49,788 nucleotides of DNA from GCA-2686265 sp036010965. Lineage in GTDB: Bacteria; Planctomycetota; UBA1135; GCA-002686595. A program made the translations under genes and the position numbers. Positions within the stretch are counted from its first letter, which is position 1, and every line of letters starts with the position of its first letter. Below, one piece after another: positions 16,163 through 24,181 of the stretch. The notes below the pieces were generated by a model. The model worked only from the letters and a program-made list of their open reading frames with translations, was not told where the DNA came from and made no database searches. Where the stretch lies: contig DASCMO010000047.1 of NCBI GenBank assembly GCA_036010965.1, positions 1 to 49,788 on the forward strand, in the 5' to 3' direction.

Positions 16163-16300
16163 TGATGAGTCACCAGACGACGGCCGATGGCGATGGCAGG
16201 TTCCCCATCGGCGGCCACGGGGCTCGTGGCAGGTAGAGCCCCGAGGCACCCCAGGCGAACCTGGGGCACATCGGATGTCGGGCAACGCCCGATGTGCCGG
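16111..16300 (-). ncRNA. Candidate structured RNA, chain of hairpins ending at the terminator
   Basis: About 190 bases on the minus strand are almost completely filled by adjacent hairpins: 16298-16265 (GGCACATCGG/CCGATGTGCC), 16266-16249 (CCCCAGG, TTCG loop, CCTGGGG), 16243-16218 (CGGGGCTC/GAGCCCCG, ten-base loop), 16211-16184 (CCGATGG/CCATCGG), 16181-16152 (GTCGT and CTGGTGA arms) and the terminator hairpin. Spacers are only two to six bases. An extended -10-like TGCTAAATT lies just upstream on the minus strand (about 16312-16304), suggesting independent initiation. It has no open frame of note. I compared it by eye with 6S, tmRNA, SRP and RNase P RNA signatures and saw none, so it is unassigned. 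It could also be a structured 3' UTR of the rhodanese gene. Confidence 0.6.
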
Positions 16301-16354
16301 GAATTTAGCAACTTGCCCGGTCGGGTGTCCACCCGAACCTCCCGGCGGCGGCGA

Positions 16355-16870
16355 TCAGCCCTGGGCCCAGGCCGTCTGGCCGCCCCGCAAGGAGTAGATC
16401 TCGGTGAATCCGTGCCCCACGAAGTAGCTGGCGACATCGAGGCTGCGCTCGCCGTCCTGACAGGCGAAGACAATTCGGCGGTCCTTGGGAAGGTCCATGT
16501 AGCGCTGAGAATCGGCGTGATCCAGGGGCTCGGCCGCATCGATGCGGGACGCGGCGATCTCCTCGGTGGAGCGCACGTCGATGAAAGAGAACGTCTCTCC
16601 CCCCGCCAGCCAGGCCCGAACCCGCTCCGGATCGACCTGCATCCGCTGGTCAACCTCGTGAGCCCGCACGATGGTCTCCACGACTCCGCTCACATCCAGC
16701 AGGTTGTGGTCCCGGCAGACCTGCTCGAGGGTATCGGTGGGCTGAAAACCGCAGGAGGAGCAGCCCCCCACGTGGTAGCGCTGGAACAGGGCCCGCTGGG
16801 CGGAGGGCACGCGCTCCAGGACCTGAGCCATGGTCAGGTCCAGGGTGATCTCAGGTTGAAGGTCGCTCAC
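16355..16870 (-). CDS. DUF1858 (hybrid-cluster-associated redox disulfide) domain fused to rhodanese
   Basis: A 171-residue cytoplasmic two-domain protein, GTG start at 16870. Residues 8-70 match the DUF1858 / redox-disulfide domain: LTMAQVLERVPSAQRALFQRY, then GGCSSCG with Cys37 and Cys40, and TLEQVCRDHNL. Residues 80-171 are a rhodanese domain: FIDVRSTEEIAASRI, then the active-site loop C-Q-D-G-E-R with Cys137 and Arg142, and GFTEIYSLRGGQTAWAQG at the end. The combination suggests sulfur-atom transfer or persulfide handling, perhaps for iron-sulfur or sulfur-oxyanion metabolism. It is divergent from proS, and its transcript runs into the structured region at 16300-16111. The start codon is inferred from where the first domain must begin; no strong ribosome-binding site is visible. 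Confidence 0.85.
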   Translation of the reverse strand: MSDLQPEITLDLTMAQVLERVPSAQRALFQRYHVGGCSSCGFQPTDTLEQVCRDHNLLDVSGVVETIVRAHEVDQRMQVDPERVRAWLAGGETFSFIDVRSTEEIAASRIDAAEPLDHADSQRYMDLPKDRRIVFACQDGERSLDVASYFVGHGFTEIYSLRGGQTAWAQG

Positions 16871-17103
16871 GGTGTGCGTCTGGCAAGGAGGGAGACGGGT
16901 GGGAGGGCGCTGACGCCTCACCCAATGTAACCCGTACTGCCACCAGCCCTCACGCCAGAGCACCCAAACGGTCCACTCCCCCTCTCTCCCACTTGCTAGA
17001 GACGCTCCGGGTCCATCGGCGTCCTCCACAACCCCCGGGGTGGTGCGCGGGGGGGTCGCTCCACTACGCTCTGCGGTCGCTTCGCTCGGCAGGAGTCCAC
17101 CCC

Positions 17104-18576
17104 ATGGCGCAGACAAGAATCACACCCCGCTCCCAGGATCACGCCCAGTGGTATCAGGACGTGATCGCGGAGGCTGAACTGGCGGAAGCGGCGGGCGTCG
17201 TCAAGGGCTGCATGGTCATCCGGCCCCACGGGTTTGCCATCTGGGAGAAGATGCAGGCCGACCTCGACCGGCGCTTCAAGGAGACTGGCCACCAGAACGC
17301 CTGCTTCCCACTCCTGATCCCGATGAGCTTCATCGAGAAGGAGGCGGAGCATGTCGAGGGTTTCGCTCCCGAGCTGGCGGTGGTCACCCACGCCGGCGGC
17401 AAGGAGCTGGAGGAGAGCTACGCCAGCCGGCCGACCTCCGAGACCATCGTCGGCCACTTCTTCTCCAGGTGGATCGACTCCTGGCGCGACCTTCCGCTGC
17501 TCATCAACCAGTGGGCGAACGTCATGCGCTGGGAGCTGCGCACGCGCCTGTTCCTGCGCACGAGCGAGTTCTTCTGGCAGGAGGGGCACACGGCCCACGC
17601 CACCCACGAGGAGGCGCTCGAAGAGGTCGTGCGCATGCTCGACGTCTACCGCGACTTCAGCCACGAGATGATGGCCCTGCCCGTGTTGCGCGGGATCAAG
17701 ACCGCCAACGAGCGCTTCGCCGGCGCCCTCGAGACGCGCTGCATCGAGTCCTACATGCAGGACGGCAAGGCGCTGCAATCGGGCACCAGCCACGATCTCG
17801 GCCAGAACTTCGGCAAGGCCTTCAACGTCACCTTCCAGAACGCCGAGGGCGAGCGCGAGCACGTCTGGCAGACCTCCTGGGGAATGTCCACGCGCCAGAT
17901 CGGCGCCCTGATCATGGGGCACTCCGATGACGCAGGCCTGGTCCTTCCGCCGCGCCTCGCACCGATCCACGTGGTGATCGTCCCCATCTACCGCTCGGAG
18001 GACGACAAGAGCTCCGTGCTGGAAGCCACGGCCAAGGTGGCCACCGAACTGCGCGACGACGGCCTGACGGTCAAGATCGATGACCGCGAGGGCATCAAGC
18101 CGGGCGCGAAGTACTACGAGTGGGAGCGCAAGGGCGTCCCCTTGCGGCTCGAGCTCGGTCCGCGGGACCTCGAGCAGCGCTCGGTGATGGCCAAGCGTCG
18201 CCTATCCGATGTGGACGAGCGGGGCCGGCCGATGAAGGAAACGCTCCCTCTCGAGAACGTCGGCGTGAGTGTCGGTGCGATCATGGACGAATTCCAGCAG
18301 CACCTCTTCGAGCGCGCTCTCGCCCTGCGCGAGGAGAACACGGTCGAGGTCGATTCCTGGGACGACTTCAGCGACATCTTCGCCGGGCAAGGATCGAAGT
18401 TCGTGTACGCCCACTGGGACGGCACGGGCGAGACCGAGCTCGCGATCAAGGGCGCGACGAAGGCCACGATCCGCTGCATCCCCTACCCCGGCGAGGGCCC
18501 CGACCCCGAGCCGGGGTCGTGCATCAAGACCGGCGCGCCCAGCGCGCAGAAGGTCCTGTTCGCGAAGAACTACTAG
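17104..18576 (+). CDS. proS: Prolyl-tRNA synthetase, archaeal/eukaryotic type
   Basis: Charges tRNA-Pro with proline. It is 490 residues, the length of the type lacking the bacterial editing insertion. The class II motifs are clear: motif 1 region around GCMVIRPHGFAIWEKMQADL, motif 2 in LLINQWANVMRWELRTRLFLRTSEFFWQEGHTAH, and motif 3 near GMSTRQIGALIMGHSDDAGLVLPPRLAP. An anticodon-binding domain follows (IVPIYRSEDDKSSVLEATAKV, ending GVPLRLELGPRD), and the C-terminal zinc-type domain ends KVLFAKNY with the Tyr carboxy-terminus usual in this type. The ATG at 17104 is preceded by AGGAGTCCACCCC, a good ribosome-binding site. This form occurs in many bacteria by ancient transfer, so it is not odd in itself. 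Confidence 0.97.
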   Translation: MAQTRITPRSQDHAQWYQDVIAEAELAEAAGVVKGCMVIRPHGFAIWEKMQADLDRRFKETGHQNACFPLLIPMSFIEKEAEHVEGFAPELAVVTHAGGKELEESYASRPTSETIVGHFFSRWIDSWRDLPLLINQWANVMRWELRTRLFLRTSEFFWQEGHTAHATHEEALEEVVRMLDVYRDFSHEMMALPVLRGIKTANERFAGALETRCIESYMQDGKALQSGTSHDLGQNFGKAFNVTFQNAEGEREHVWQTSWGMSTRQIGALIMGHSDDAGLVLPPRLAPIHVVIVPIYRSEDDKSSVLEATAKVATELRDDGLTVKIDDREGIKPGAKYYEWERKGVPLRLELGPRDLEQRSVMAKRRLSDVDERGRPMKETLPLENVGVSVGAIMDEFQQHLFERALALREENTVEVDSWDDFSDIFAGQGSKFVYAHWDGTGETELAIKGATKATIRCIPYPGEGPDPEPGSCIKTGAPSAQKVLFAKNY

Positions 18577-18602
18577 GCCGCCAGCCGAGAAGGAACGCGC
18601 CC

Positions 18603-21311
18603 TCAGTCCATCCGGTAGGCATCGGCCGTGGGCTTGAGCGGTCGGTTCATCCACAGCGGGCGGCGCAAGCCACCGGGGCCGGGGGCGGGGCGCGTCATCG
18701 CCCGCCACTCCTCCCAGACCTCGACGGAGAGGTTCGTGTCCACGAACACGTCTCCGTAGCGGTCGCCCTCCTTGGCCGGCCCGACGCGCACCTTCTGATG
18801 CCAGCAGTGCATCCCGCTGATCGGATCGGGCTGGACCGGGAAGGTGAGGTTCTGGTTCACGCCGCTCTCCTTCCAGAACACCCGTTCGGTGTCGGGATCG
18901 GCGCTCGCGTGGGGACCGGGACGCTCCTTCTGGCGCAGGAGGAAGGTGCCCTCCCCGCGCTCGATCTCGACCAGGGAACTCGCGATCTTCTGCCCTCCGA
19001 TGGAACGGAACAGCCGCCAACGGCCCACATGGTGCGAACAGGCCACGACGCCGGGATGGATGCCCTCGGTCTCCCACACGCGCGCCACGAAGTAGCCGAT
19101 GCGGGTCGCGACGCGCACGAGACCCTCGCTCTCCAGACCGAGGGCGGCGACGTCGGTCGGGTGCACCCAGAGCGGATTGGTGTGGGAGATCTCCTGCAGC
19201 CACTTGGCGTTCCCCGAGCGCGTGTGGATCAGGGTCGGCAGGCGGAAGGTGGGCAAGAGCGCCCGATCACCGGCCTCGAAGTCCATTTCGCCCCAGTGCA
19301 CCTGCGAACGGATGTAGCCCGGGAGCGCCTGCTCGCGATACCCCCACTCGGCCAGGGTCTTGGAGTAGAGCTCCAGCCGGCCGCTGGGGGTCGGGAAACC
19401 GGCGCGGCGCTCGTCCTCGCCGACATCGACGCCGTCGGACTTGCCGCTCTCGTAGCGTTCCTGCCCGGCGTAGGGCACGGCGAACGCTCCACGCCGGCGC
19501 ATGTACTCCAGGGGTTCGACTCCCTCGGCTCGCGCGGCTTCCGGCAAGCCGGGGACACCATTCTCGAAGATGTCGGCGTAGTACTCATCGAGAGAAATGG
19601 GCTCGCCCGGCCGCTCGCGCGACTCGAAGTACCGGGCTATCCCGCGTGAGCCGTCGGGATCAATACGATGCGTGAGGGCGATCCAGAACTCGGCCTCCTC
19701 CCAGACGCTGCCGGGGTTGGAGCCAAGGGTCGTCTCGACCTTCTCGCCCTCTCTCCGTCGGTATTCCCGCAGCACCGGCTGGCGAAATCCGATCCAGGTC
19801 CCCGCGTGGGTCTCCTGGCTCATCAGGTCGTGACGCTCGGGGCCGAGGCCCGTGGGGAGCACGTAGTCGGCCCACTGAGCCGTCTCCGACCAGATGGGGG
19901 AGAGCGCCACGTGACAGCCGACGCGTTCGGTGTCCTCGAGCATCTCGATCCACGCGCAGCCGTCGGGATTGGTCCAGACGGGGTTGTAGACGCGCGTGAA
20001 GTAGACGTCGACGCGCTTGTTCTGGTCCCGCAACAGGTGCGGCAACAGGAAGCTCATCTCGTAGTGCGAGAGGGGATACTCGCTCGGCCAGATGGTCTCG
20101 TTCCAGCGCGTGTTCGCGGGCGGCTTCTCACTCGGCTGTGGCACGAACTTGTCCCAGGAGTTGGGGTTCAGACCGCCGGGCGTGCCGACGCTGCCCGAGA
20201 GCACGTGCAGGAAGAGCAGCGAGCGCGCCACCTGCCACCCGCCCAGGTGACCGCTGGCGGTGCTGCGCCACAGGTGGCTCGAGAAGGCGCTGCCGGCGGC
20301 GTCGATCTCGTCCGCGAGCTTTCCGACGATGTCAGCCGGGATGCGGCACTCCTTGGCGGCGAACTCGCTCGTGTAGCTGGCATAGGTCTCGAGCAGCTTC
20401 TCGATCAAGCGTTCGAAGCTCCCGTCGCCCTCGGGGTCCTCGGCGGCCAGAAAGGCCTCCCAGTTGGTCCAGCGGCGCAGGAAGTCGGCGTCGAAACGCC
20501 CCGAGGCGAGCAGCTCGCGGGCAACGGCGAGCAGCAGCGCTCCCTCCGTGCCCGGCCAGGGCGCCACCCAGACGTCCGCGCGCGAGGCAGTGTTCGACAG
20601 GCGCGTGTCCACAACCGCCAGGCGCGCCCCCGCGCTGCGCGCGTCCACGATGCGCTGGGCGTGGGGATTGAAGTAGTGCCCGGTCTCGAGATGAGCCGAG
20701 ATCAACAGCATGAACTTCGTGCACGAGTAGTCCGGCGAGGGGCGATCGGCCCCGAACCACAGGGTGTAGCCCAGGCGCGCGCCGGCGCTGCAGACGTTCG
20801 TGTGGCTGTTGTGGCCGTCGACGCCCCAGGCCTGCAGCATGCGCAGGACGAAGTGGTCGTCGCCGGGACGGCCGACGTGGTACATGATCTCGTCGTGACG
20901 CTTCTCGTCGAGGGCGGTGCGGATACGCCCGCCGATGTCGTCGAGGGCCTCTTCCCAGGAGACGGGCTCGAACTGGCCCGAACCCCGCGGCCCGCTGCGC
21001 TTGAGGGGCTCGAGGATGCGCTCGCCGTCGCGCACCTGGTTGATGGTGGCCGGCCCCTTGGCGCAGGTGCGCCCGCGGCTGCCGGGGTGCACGGGGTTGC
21101 CCTCGAACTTCTCGATTTGACCGGTCGCCTTGTCCACAAAACCGAGCAGGCCGCACGCGGACTCACAGTTGAAGCAGATCGTCGGAACGCACGCAAAGTG
21201 GCGTTCGTGGCGCTCGGGCCAGGCGCTCGGGTCCAGCTCGACCCAGTCATCCCAGAGTTCGGGCGGCGGGCCGACGGCCAGCTCCCAGGGTGATCGGCGG
21301 GATTCGTTCAC
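18603..21311 (-). CDS. Molybdopterin oxidoreductase catalytic subunit (DMSO-reductase family)
   Basis: Catalytic subunit of 902 residues binding bis-MGD molybdenum and a [4Fe-4S] cluster. The GTG at 21311 is preceded by AAGGAAG six bases upstream, 11 bases after the partner gene's stop. Cluster ligands are Cys46, Cys49, Cys53 and Cys83. The probable molybdenum ligand is Cys174 in HTNVCSAGARLGYTLWFG, not Sec and not Ser. The pterin-binding fold continues with AGARLAVVDTRLSNTA and, near the C-terminus, LWVHPTDVAALGLESEGLVRV. There is no Tat leader, so the enzyme should sit on the cytoplasmic side. With the fused ferredoxin/NrfD partner, this matches the topology of cytoplasmic Psr-like complexes such as sulfite dehydrogenase SoeABC. 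The substrate is an inference; polysulfide, thiosulfate or tetrathionate enzymes remain possible. Confidence 0.92.
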   Translation of the reverse strand: MNESRRSPWELAVGPPPELWDDWVELDPSAWPERHERHFACVPTICFNCESACGLLGFVDKATGQIEKFEGNPVHPGSRGRTCAKGPATINQVRDGERILEPLKRSGPRGSGQFEPVSWEEALDDIGGRIRTALDEKRHDEIMYHVGRPGDDHFVLRMLQAWGVDGHNSHTNVCSAGARLGYTLWFGADRPSPDYSCTKFMLLISAHLETGHYFNPHAQRIVDARSAGARLAVVDTRLSNTASRADVWVAPWPGTEGALLLAVARELLASGRFDADFLRRWTNWEAFLAAEDPEGDGSFERLIEKLLETYASYTSEFAAKECRIPADIVGKLADEIDAAGSAFSSHLWRSTASGHLGGWQVARSLLFLHVLSGSVGTPGGLNPNSWDKFVPQPSEKPPANTRWNETIWPSEYPLSHYEMSFLLPHLLRDQNKRVDVYFTRVYNPVWTNPDGCAWIEMLEDTERVGCHVALSPIWSETAQWADYVLPTGLGPERHDLMSQETHAGTWIGFRQPVLREYRRREGEKVETTLGSNPGSVWEEAEFWIALTHRIDPDGSRGIARYFESRERPGEPISLDEYYADIFENGVPGLPEAARAEGVEPLEYMRRRGAFAVPYAGQERYESGKSDGVDVGEDERRAGFPTPSGRLELYSKTLAEWGYREQALPGYIRSQVHWGEMDFEAGDRALLPTFRLPTLIHTRSGNAKWLQEISHTNPLWVHPTDVAALGLESEGLVRVATRIGYFVARVWETEGIHPGVVACSHHVGRWRLFRSIGGQKIASSLVEIERGEGTFLLRQKERPGPHASADPDTERVFWKESGVNQNLTFPVQPDPISGMHCWHQKVRVGPAKEGDRYGDVFVDTNLSVEVWEEWRAMTRPAPGPGGLRRPLWMNRPLKPTADAYRMD

Positions 21312-21322
21312 TCGCTTCCTTC

Positions 21323-22840
21323 TCAGCTGATGGGTAGGGCCTGACCGGCGCGGACGAAGAGGTGTTCGGCGAACCACAGACCAACGACGGCGCAGGCCGC
21401 CGCGGGGATCGGCAACCCCACGGCGATCAAGGCCAGGGGCACGCCCGTCCCCAGGCCAATGCCGACGAGCCAGTGGACTCGGGCGTAGGGCCCGTGGGTC
21501 ACGAGTCGCACCGCACGCTCGTACTCCCGCTCGCGATCGCGCGGCGCCAGGCGGCTCTCGATGCACATCATGAAGAGGTGGGCGAAGAGACTCAGGGAGA
21601 GGACTCCCGCGAGGCGCTCCGTTGCCGCGTCTTCCCACCCCAGGAGCGGTTGCAGGAGGATCAGCAGAGCGCTCCCCCCCAGGGCGGCCTGGGCGAGCAG
21701 GTGTAGCCACAGGCCGCGCTTCATCCACAGCACACGACCGCGTGCCTGGCCGAAGAGCCAGCCGGTGTAGGCCGCGGTGGCCGCCCCCGCGATGCAGGTG
21801 GCGAGGATTCCCGCCGTGCCCAGCACGGTCCCGATCTCCCAACCCGCGAGATGCGCGGCGAGCCAGAGAGTGAGCAGGGCTCCGTAGGCCATGATGATGA
21901 AGGTCCCGCGCGCCAGCCAGGAGTCCCAGTTAGGGTGCACGAGGATGCGCCAGAAGCGCTCGGGGCGCTTGAGGTCCGCGATCAGCAGGAGCCCGGTGAC
22001 GGCCAGAAAGAGGAGCGCCAGGCCGATCGGTACGAGTCCGGGTGTGGCCCCGTCGGCGGCGGCGTAGGCGGCGACTGGAAAGACGCCCGCGGACAGGGAC
22101 TTGGCGAAGAGGTAGCCGGTGATCTTGCCTCCCCACGCCACAGAGCGCGGCACATCGTAGGTCGTGCGGGCACGCGCCTCGGCGGCCTCCACGGCCTCAC
22201 GCGCGTCGAAGTCCTGGGCATCCAGGCGCTCTCCGGTCGGCCCCTGCGCCCAGAGGTAGCCGCCGCTCGTAGCGGTCAGGTTGGGATCCAGGCCGGCCGG
22301 CGCCGCCTCGCGGTAGAGCACGTTCGGCCCGGTGCCGGCCTCTTCCTTGCGGCCCGTGAGGTTGAACTCCTCGCGCATGCGCGAGACCACGCTCTGGGGA
22401 TCGTCGAAGTCCCCGGGCACGATCGCCTCGGTGGGGCAGACGACGGCACAGGCGGGGGCCAGGCCGATCTCGGTGCGGTGAGCGCAGAAGTGGCACTTCT
22501 CCGCGATTCCCTTGTCGGGGTTGATGTAGAGGGCGTCGTAGGGGCAGCCGTGCATGCACGACTTGCAGCCGATACAACTCTTGGGGTTCACGTCCACGAT
22601 CCCGTCGGGGCGCTTGGCCAGCGCGCTCACGGGACAGATCGTGACGCAGGGAGCGTCGCTGCACTGATTGCAGCGCAGCACGGCGAAGGAGCGCCGCACC
22701 GTCGGGAACTCCCCTTTCTCGGTGTACTTGACCCAGGTGCGGAAGCTCCCGAGCGGCACGTCGTTCTCGGACTTGCAGGCCACGGTACACGCGTGGCAGC
22801 CGATGCACTTTGAGTGGTCGATGACGAAGCCGAGCTGCAA
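21323..22840 (-). CDS. Fused NrfC/PsrB-type ferredoxin and NrfD/PsrC-type membrane subunit
   Basis: Electron-transfer partner of the molybdopterin enzyme, 505 residues. I start it at TTG 22840 (MQLGFVIDHSKCIGC), because GGAGGG lies seven bases upstream and family members start just before the first cluster; a GTG at 22885 is the longer option. Residues about 1-190 have four cysteine clusters for four [4Fe-4S]: CIGCHACTVAC, CNQCSDAPCVTICP, CIGCKSCMHGCP and CHFCAHR with CAVVCP. A linker leads to a C-terminal half with about eight membrane helices (for example GLVPIGLALLFLAVTGLLLIADL and GTFIIMAYGALLTLWLAAHL) of the NrfD/DmsC type, expected to exchange electrons with quinone. In most systems these are two genes; here they are one. 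Confidence 0.9.
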   Translation of the reverse strand: MQLGFVIDHSKCIGCHACTVACKSENDVPLGSFRTWVKYTEKGEFPTVRRSFAVLRCNQCSDAPCVTICPVSALAKRPDGIVDVNPKSCIGCKSCMHGCPYDALYINPDKGIAEKCHFCAHRTEIGLAPACAVVCPTEAIVPGDFDDPQSVVSRMREEFNLTGRKEEAGTGPNVLYREAAPAGLDPNLTATSGGYLWAQGPTGERLDAQDFDAREAVEAAEARARTTYDVPRSVAWGGKITGYLFAKSLSAGVFPVAAYAAADGATPGLVPIGLALLFLAVTGLLLIADLKRPERFWRILVHPNWDSWLARGTFIIMAYGALLTLWLAAHLAGWEIGTVLGTAGILATCIAGAATAAYTGWLFGQARGRVLWMKRGLWLHLLAQAALGGSALLILLQPLLGWEDAATERLAGVLSLSLFAHLFMMCIESRLAPRDREREYERAVRLVTHGPYARVHWLVGIGLGTGVPLALIAVGLPIPAAACAVVGLWFAEHLFVRAGQALPIS

Positions 22841-22918
22841 TGGATGGCCCTCCAGTGGCGCACGGATCCTATCCCGAGCAACCACCGAACAGGTAGGGCC
22901 ACGCGAGAGAGAAAGCGC

Positions 22919-24073
22919 TCAGCTCGCCAGCCCTACGGCGAAGACCAGCGCCGCAATCAACGCCGCACCGGCGAGGACGGCCAGCACGAGTCCCACGACC
23001 TTGACCCAGCTCAAGGGCGCCTTGCCCACCACCCGGCCAGTCTGTCCATGGACGAGGACCGTGTAGGTCTCGCCCTTGAACGCGTACTGCACACTCCAGA
23101 TCGGAAGCAGGACGTGCTTCCAGCGCACGTCGAAGATCCGGTTCTGGACCCGCAGGTTGCGCTGGGTATCTCCGGGAACGTCTCCAGCGCAGCGGCGGCG
23201 CTGGGAACCGACGACCATGGCCGCTCCCTCCTCCCAGGCGCCGTCCAGGTCCAGCCGGTACTCCTCGGCTCGCCAGCCGGCCAGGTACTCGGGGCGATAG
23301 GGGACGAGGGCTGAGGTGTCGAATTCGCCCAGCTTGCGCACGAGGCCAGCGGGTTGTCCGCCCGATGCCAGCACGAGCAGGTCGTCGTAGGCGTCGTCGC
23401 GCTGGCCCCAGGCCGGCACCCAGCGCACCTTACGCACGCGTCGGGTGCGGCGCACGCGACGACCGTTGGTCCTGGTCCAGTAGCTCTGCGTGACCCAGTA
23501 GTAGTGGCCCGCGTCCGCGGACCAGTCCGAGTGCACGCCGCAGTCAAAAGTCCAGAAGGGGACGTAGATCCCCACCGCGTCGAAGCGGCGCGTCTTCTTG
23601 AGCTCGTTGGGCCTAAACCACAGGCCGCCGATCCAGCGTCGGAAGTTCGCCTCGACCGCCGTCCGCCCCACATCTAGGGGGATCAGGGACTCGGGGCGGA
23701 TCGCGTTGCGGTTCGCCTCCTGCTCGAGCACGCTCGGCGAGCCGCAGTAAACGCATTGCTGGGACGTCGTCGCCTCCTCGAAGCTGACGCGCGCTCCGCA
23801 GTTCTCACACTCGGACACGCGCAGCTCGAGCCCCAACCCGCGCGTCGCCTCCCCGGCCTCGGACAGGGCGCGCTCGACGATCACACCCTCGGCGCGCGGC
23901 ACCTGCACCACCGCCCCGCAGTGGTCGCAGTTCATCGCGTCCACCTCGGGATCCCACGTCATGTCCGCCCCGCAGCCATCGCAGGGAAAGCCGATGTTGG
24001 CGCTCTGCCCCGGCTCCTCGATCTCCTCCTCGATCTCCTCGCCTTCCCGACTCTCTCGCACCTGCTCCGTCAT
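22919..24073 (-). CDS. Zinc-ribbon membrane protein resembling YdjG
   Basis: A 384-residue protein. The start at 24073 (MTEQVRESREG) opens with an acidic stretch, followed by two zinc-ribbon pairs: CDGC with CDHC (residues about 31-53) and CENC with CVYC (residues about 85-106). The central domain is rich in aromatic and basic residues (RTNGRRVRRTRRVRKVRWVPAWG). It ends with VQYAFKGETYTVLVHGQTGRV and one C-terminal membrane helix (VVGLVLAVLAGAALIAALVFAVGL). This resembles Bacillus YdjG-type zinc-ribbon proteins that partner the SPFH-like YdjI and the PspA-like YdjF in membrane-stress response. Here the neighbour at 24182 is YdjI-like and divergent, supporting the match. Function is inferred from that association. 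It is a different architecture from bacterial replication zinc ribbons. Confidence 0.8.
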   Translation of the reverse strand: MTEQVRESREGEEIEEEIEEPGQSANIGFPCDGCGADMTWDPEVDAMNCDHCGAVVQVPRAEGVIVERALSEAGEATRGLGLELRVSECENCGARVSFEEATTSQQCVYCGSPSVLEQEANRNAIRPESLIPLDVGRTAVEANFRRWIGGLWFRPNELKKTRRFDAVGIYVPFWTFDCGVHSDWSADAGHYYWVTQSYWTRTNGRRVRRTRRVRKVRWVPAWGQRDDAYDDLLVLASGGQPAGLVRKLGEFDTSALVPYRPEYLAGWRAEEYRLDLDGAWEEGAAMVVGSQRRRCAGDVPGDTQRNLRVQNRIFDVRWKHVLLPIWSVQYAFKGETYTVLVHGQTGRVVGKAPLSWVKVVGLVLAVLAGAALIAALVFAVGLAS

Positions 24074-24181
24074 GGGCTCGTCTCCATTGATGGCGATCCG
24101 TTGAATGCGCCCGTATTCTGTGCGTAGAGGGCTGTGGAGTTCCACCTGCCCCGGATTTCTGATCGAGAGGAGCACGATGCC

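Noticed and set aside
16111..16340. The hairpin chain as 6S RNA, tmRNA, SRP RNA or RNase P RNA
   Set aside because: The conserved core sequences of these RNAs (for example the SRP GGAAGGAAGCAGC loop, the RNase P GAGGAAAGTCC segment, a tmRNA tag frame with a tRNA-like end) are not visible. It was kept as unassigned.
18120..19649. A 509-codon plus-strand frame overlapping the end of proS and the molybdopterin gene
   Set aside because: Arg/Pro/Gly-rich out-of-frame translation of two clear genes.
18603..21311. Selenocysteine in the molybdopterin oxidoreductase, as in formate dehydrogenases
   Set aside because: The probable molybdenum-ligand position reads Cys (HTNVCSAGA) and no in-frame UGA is present.
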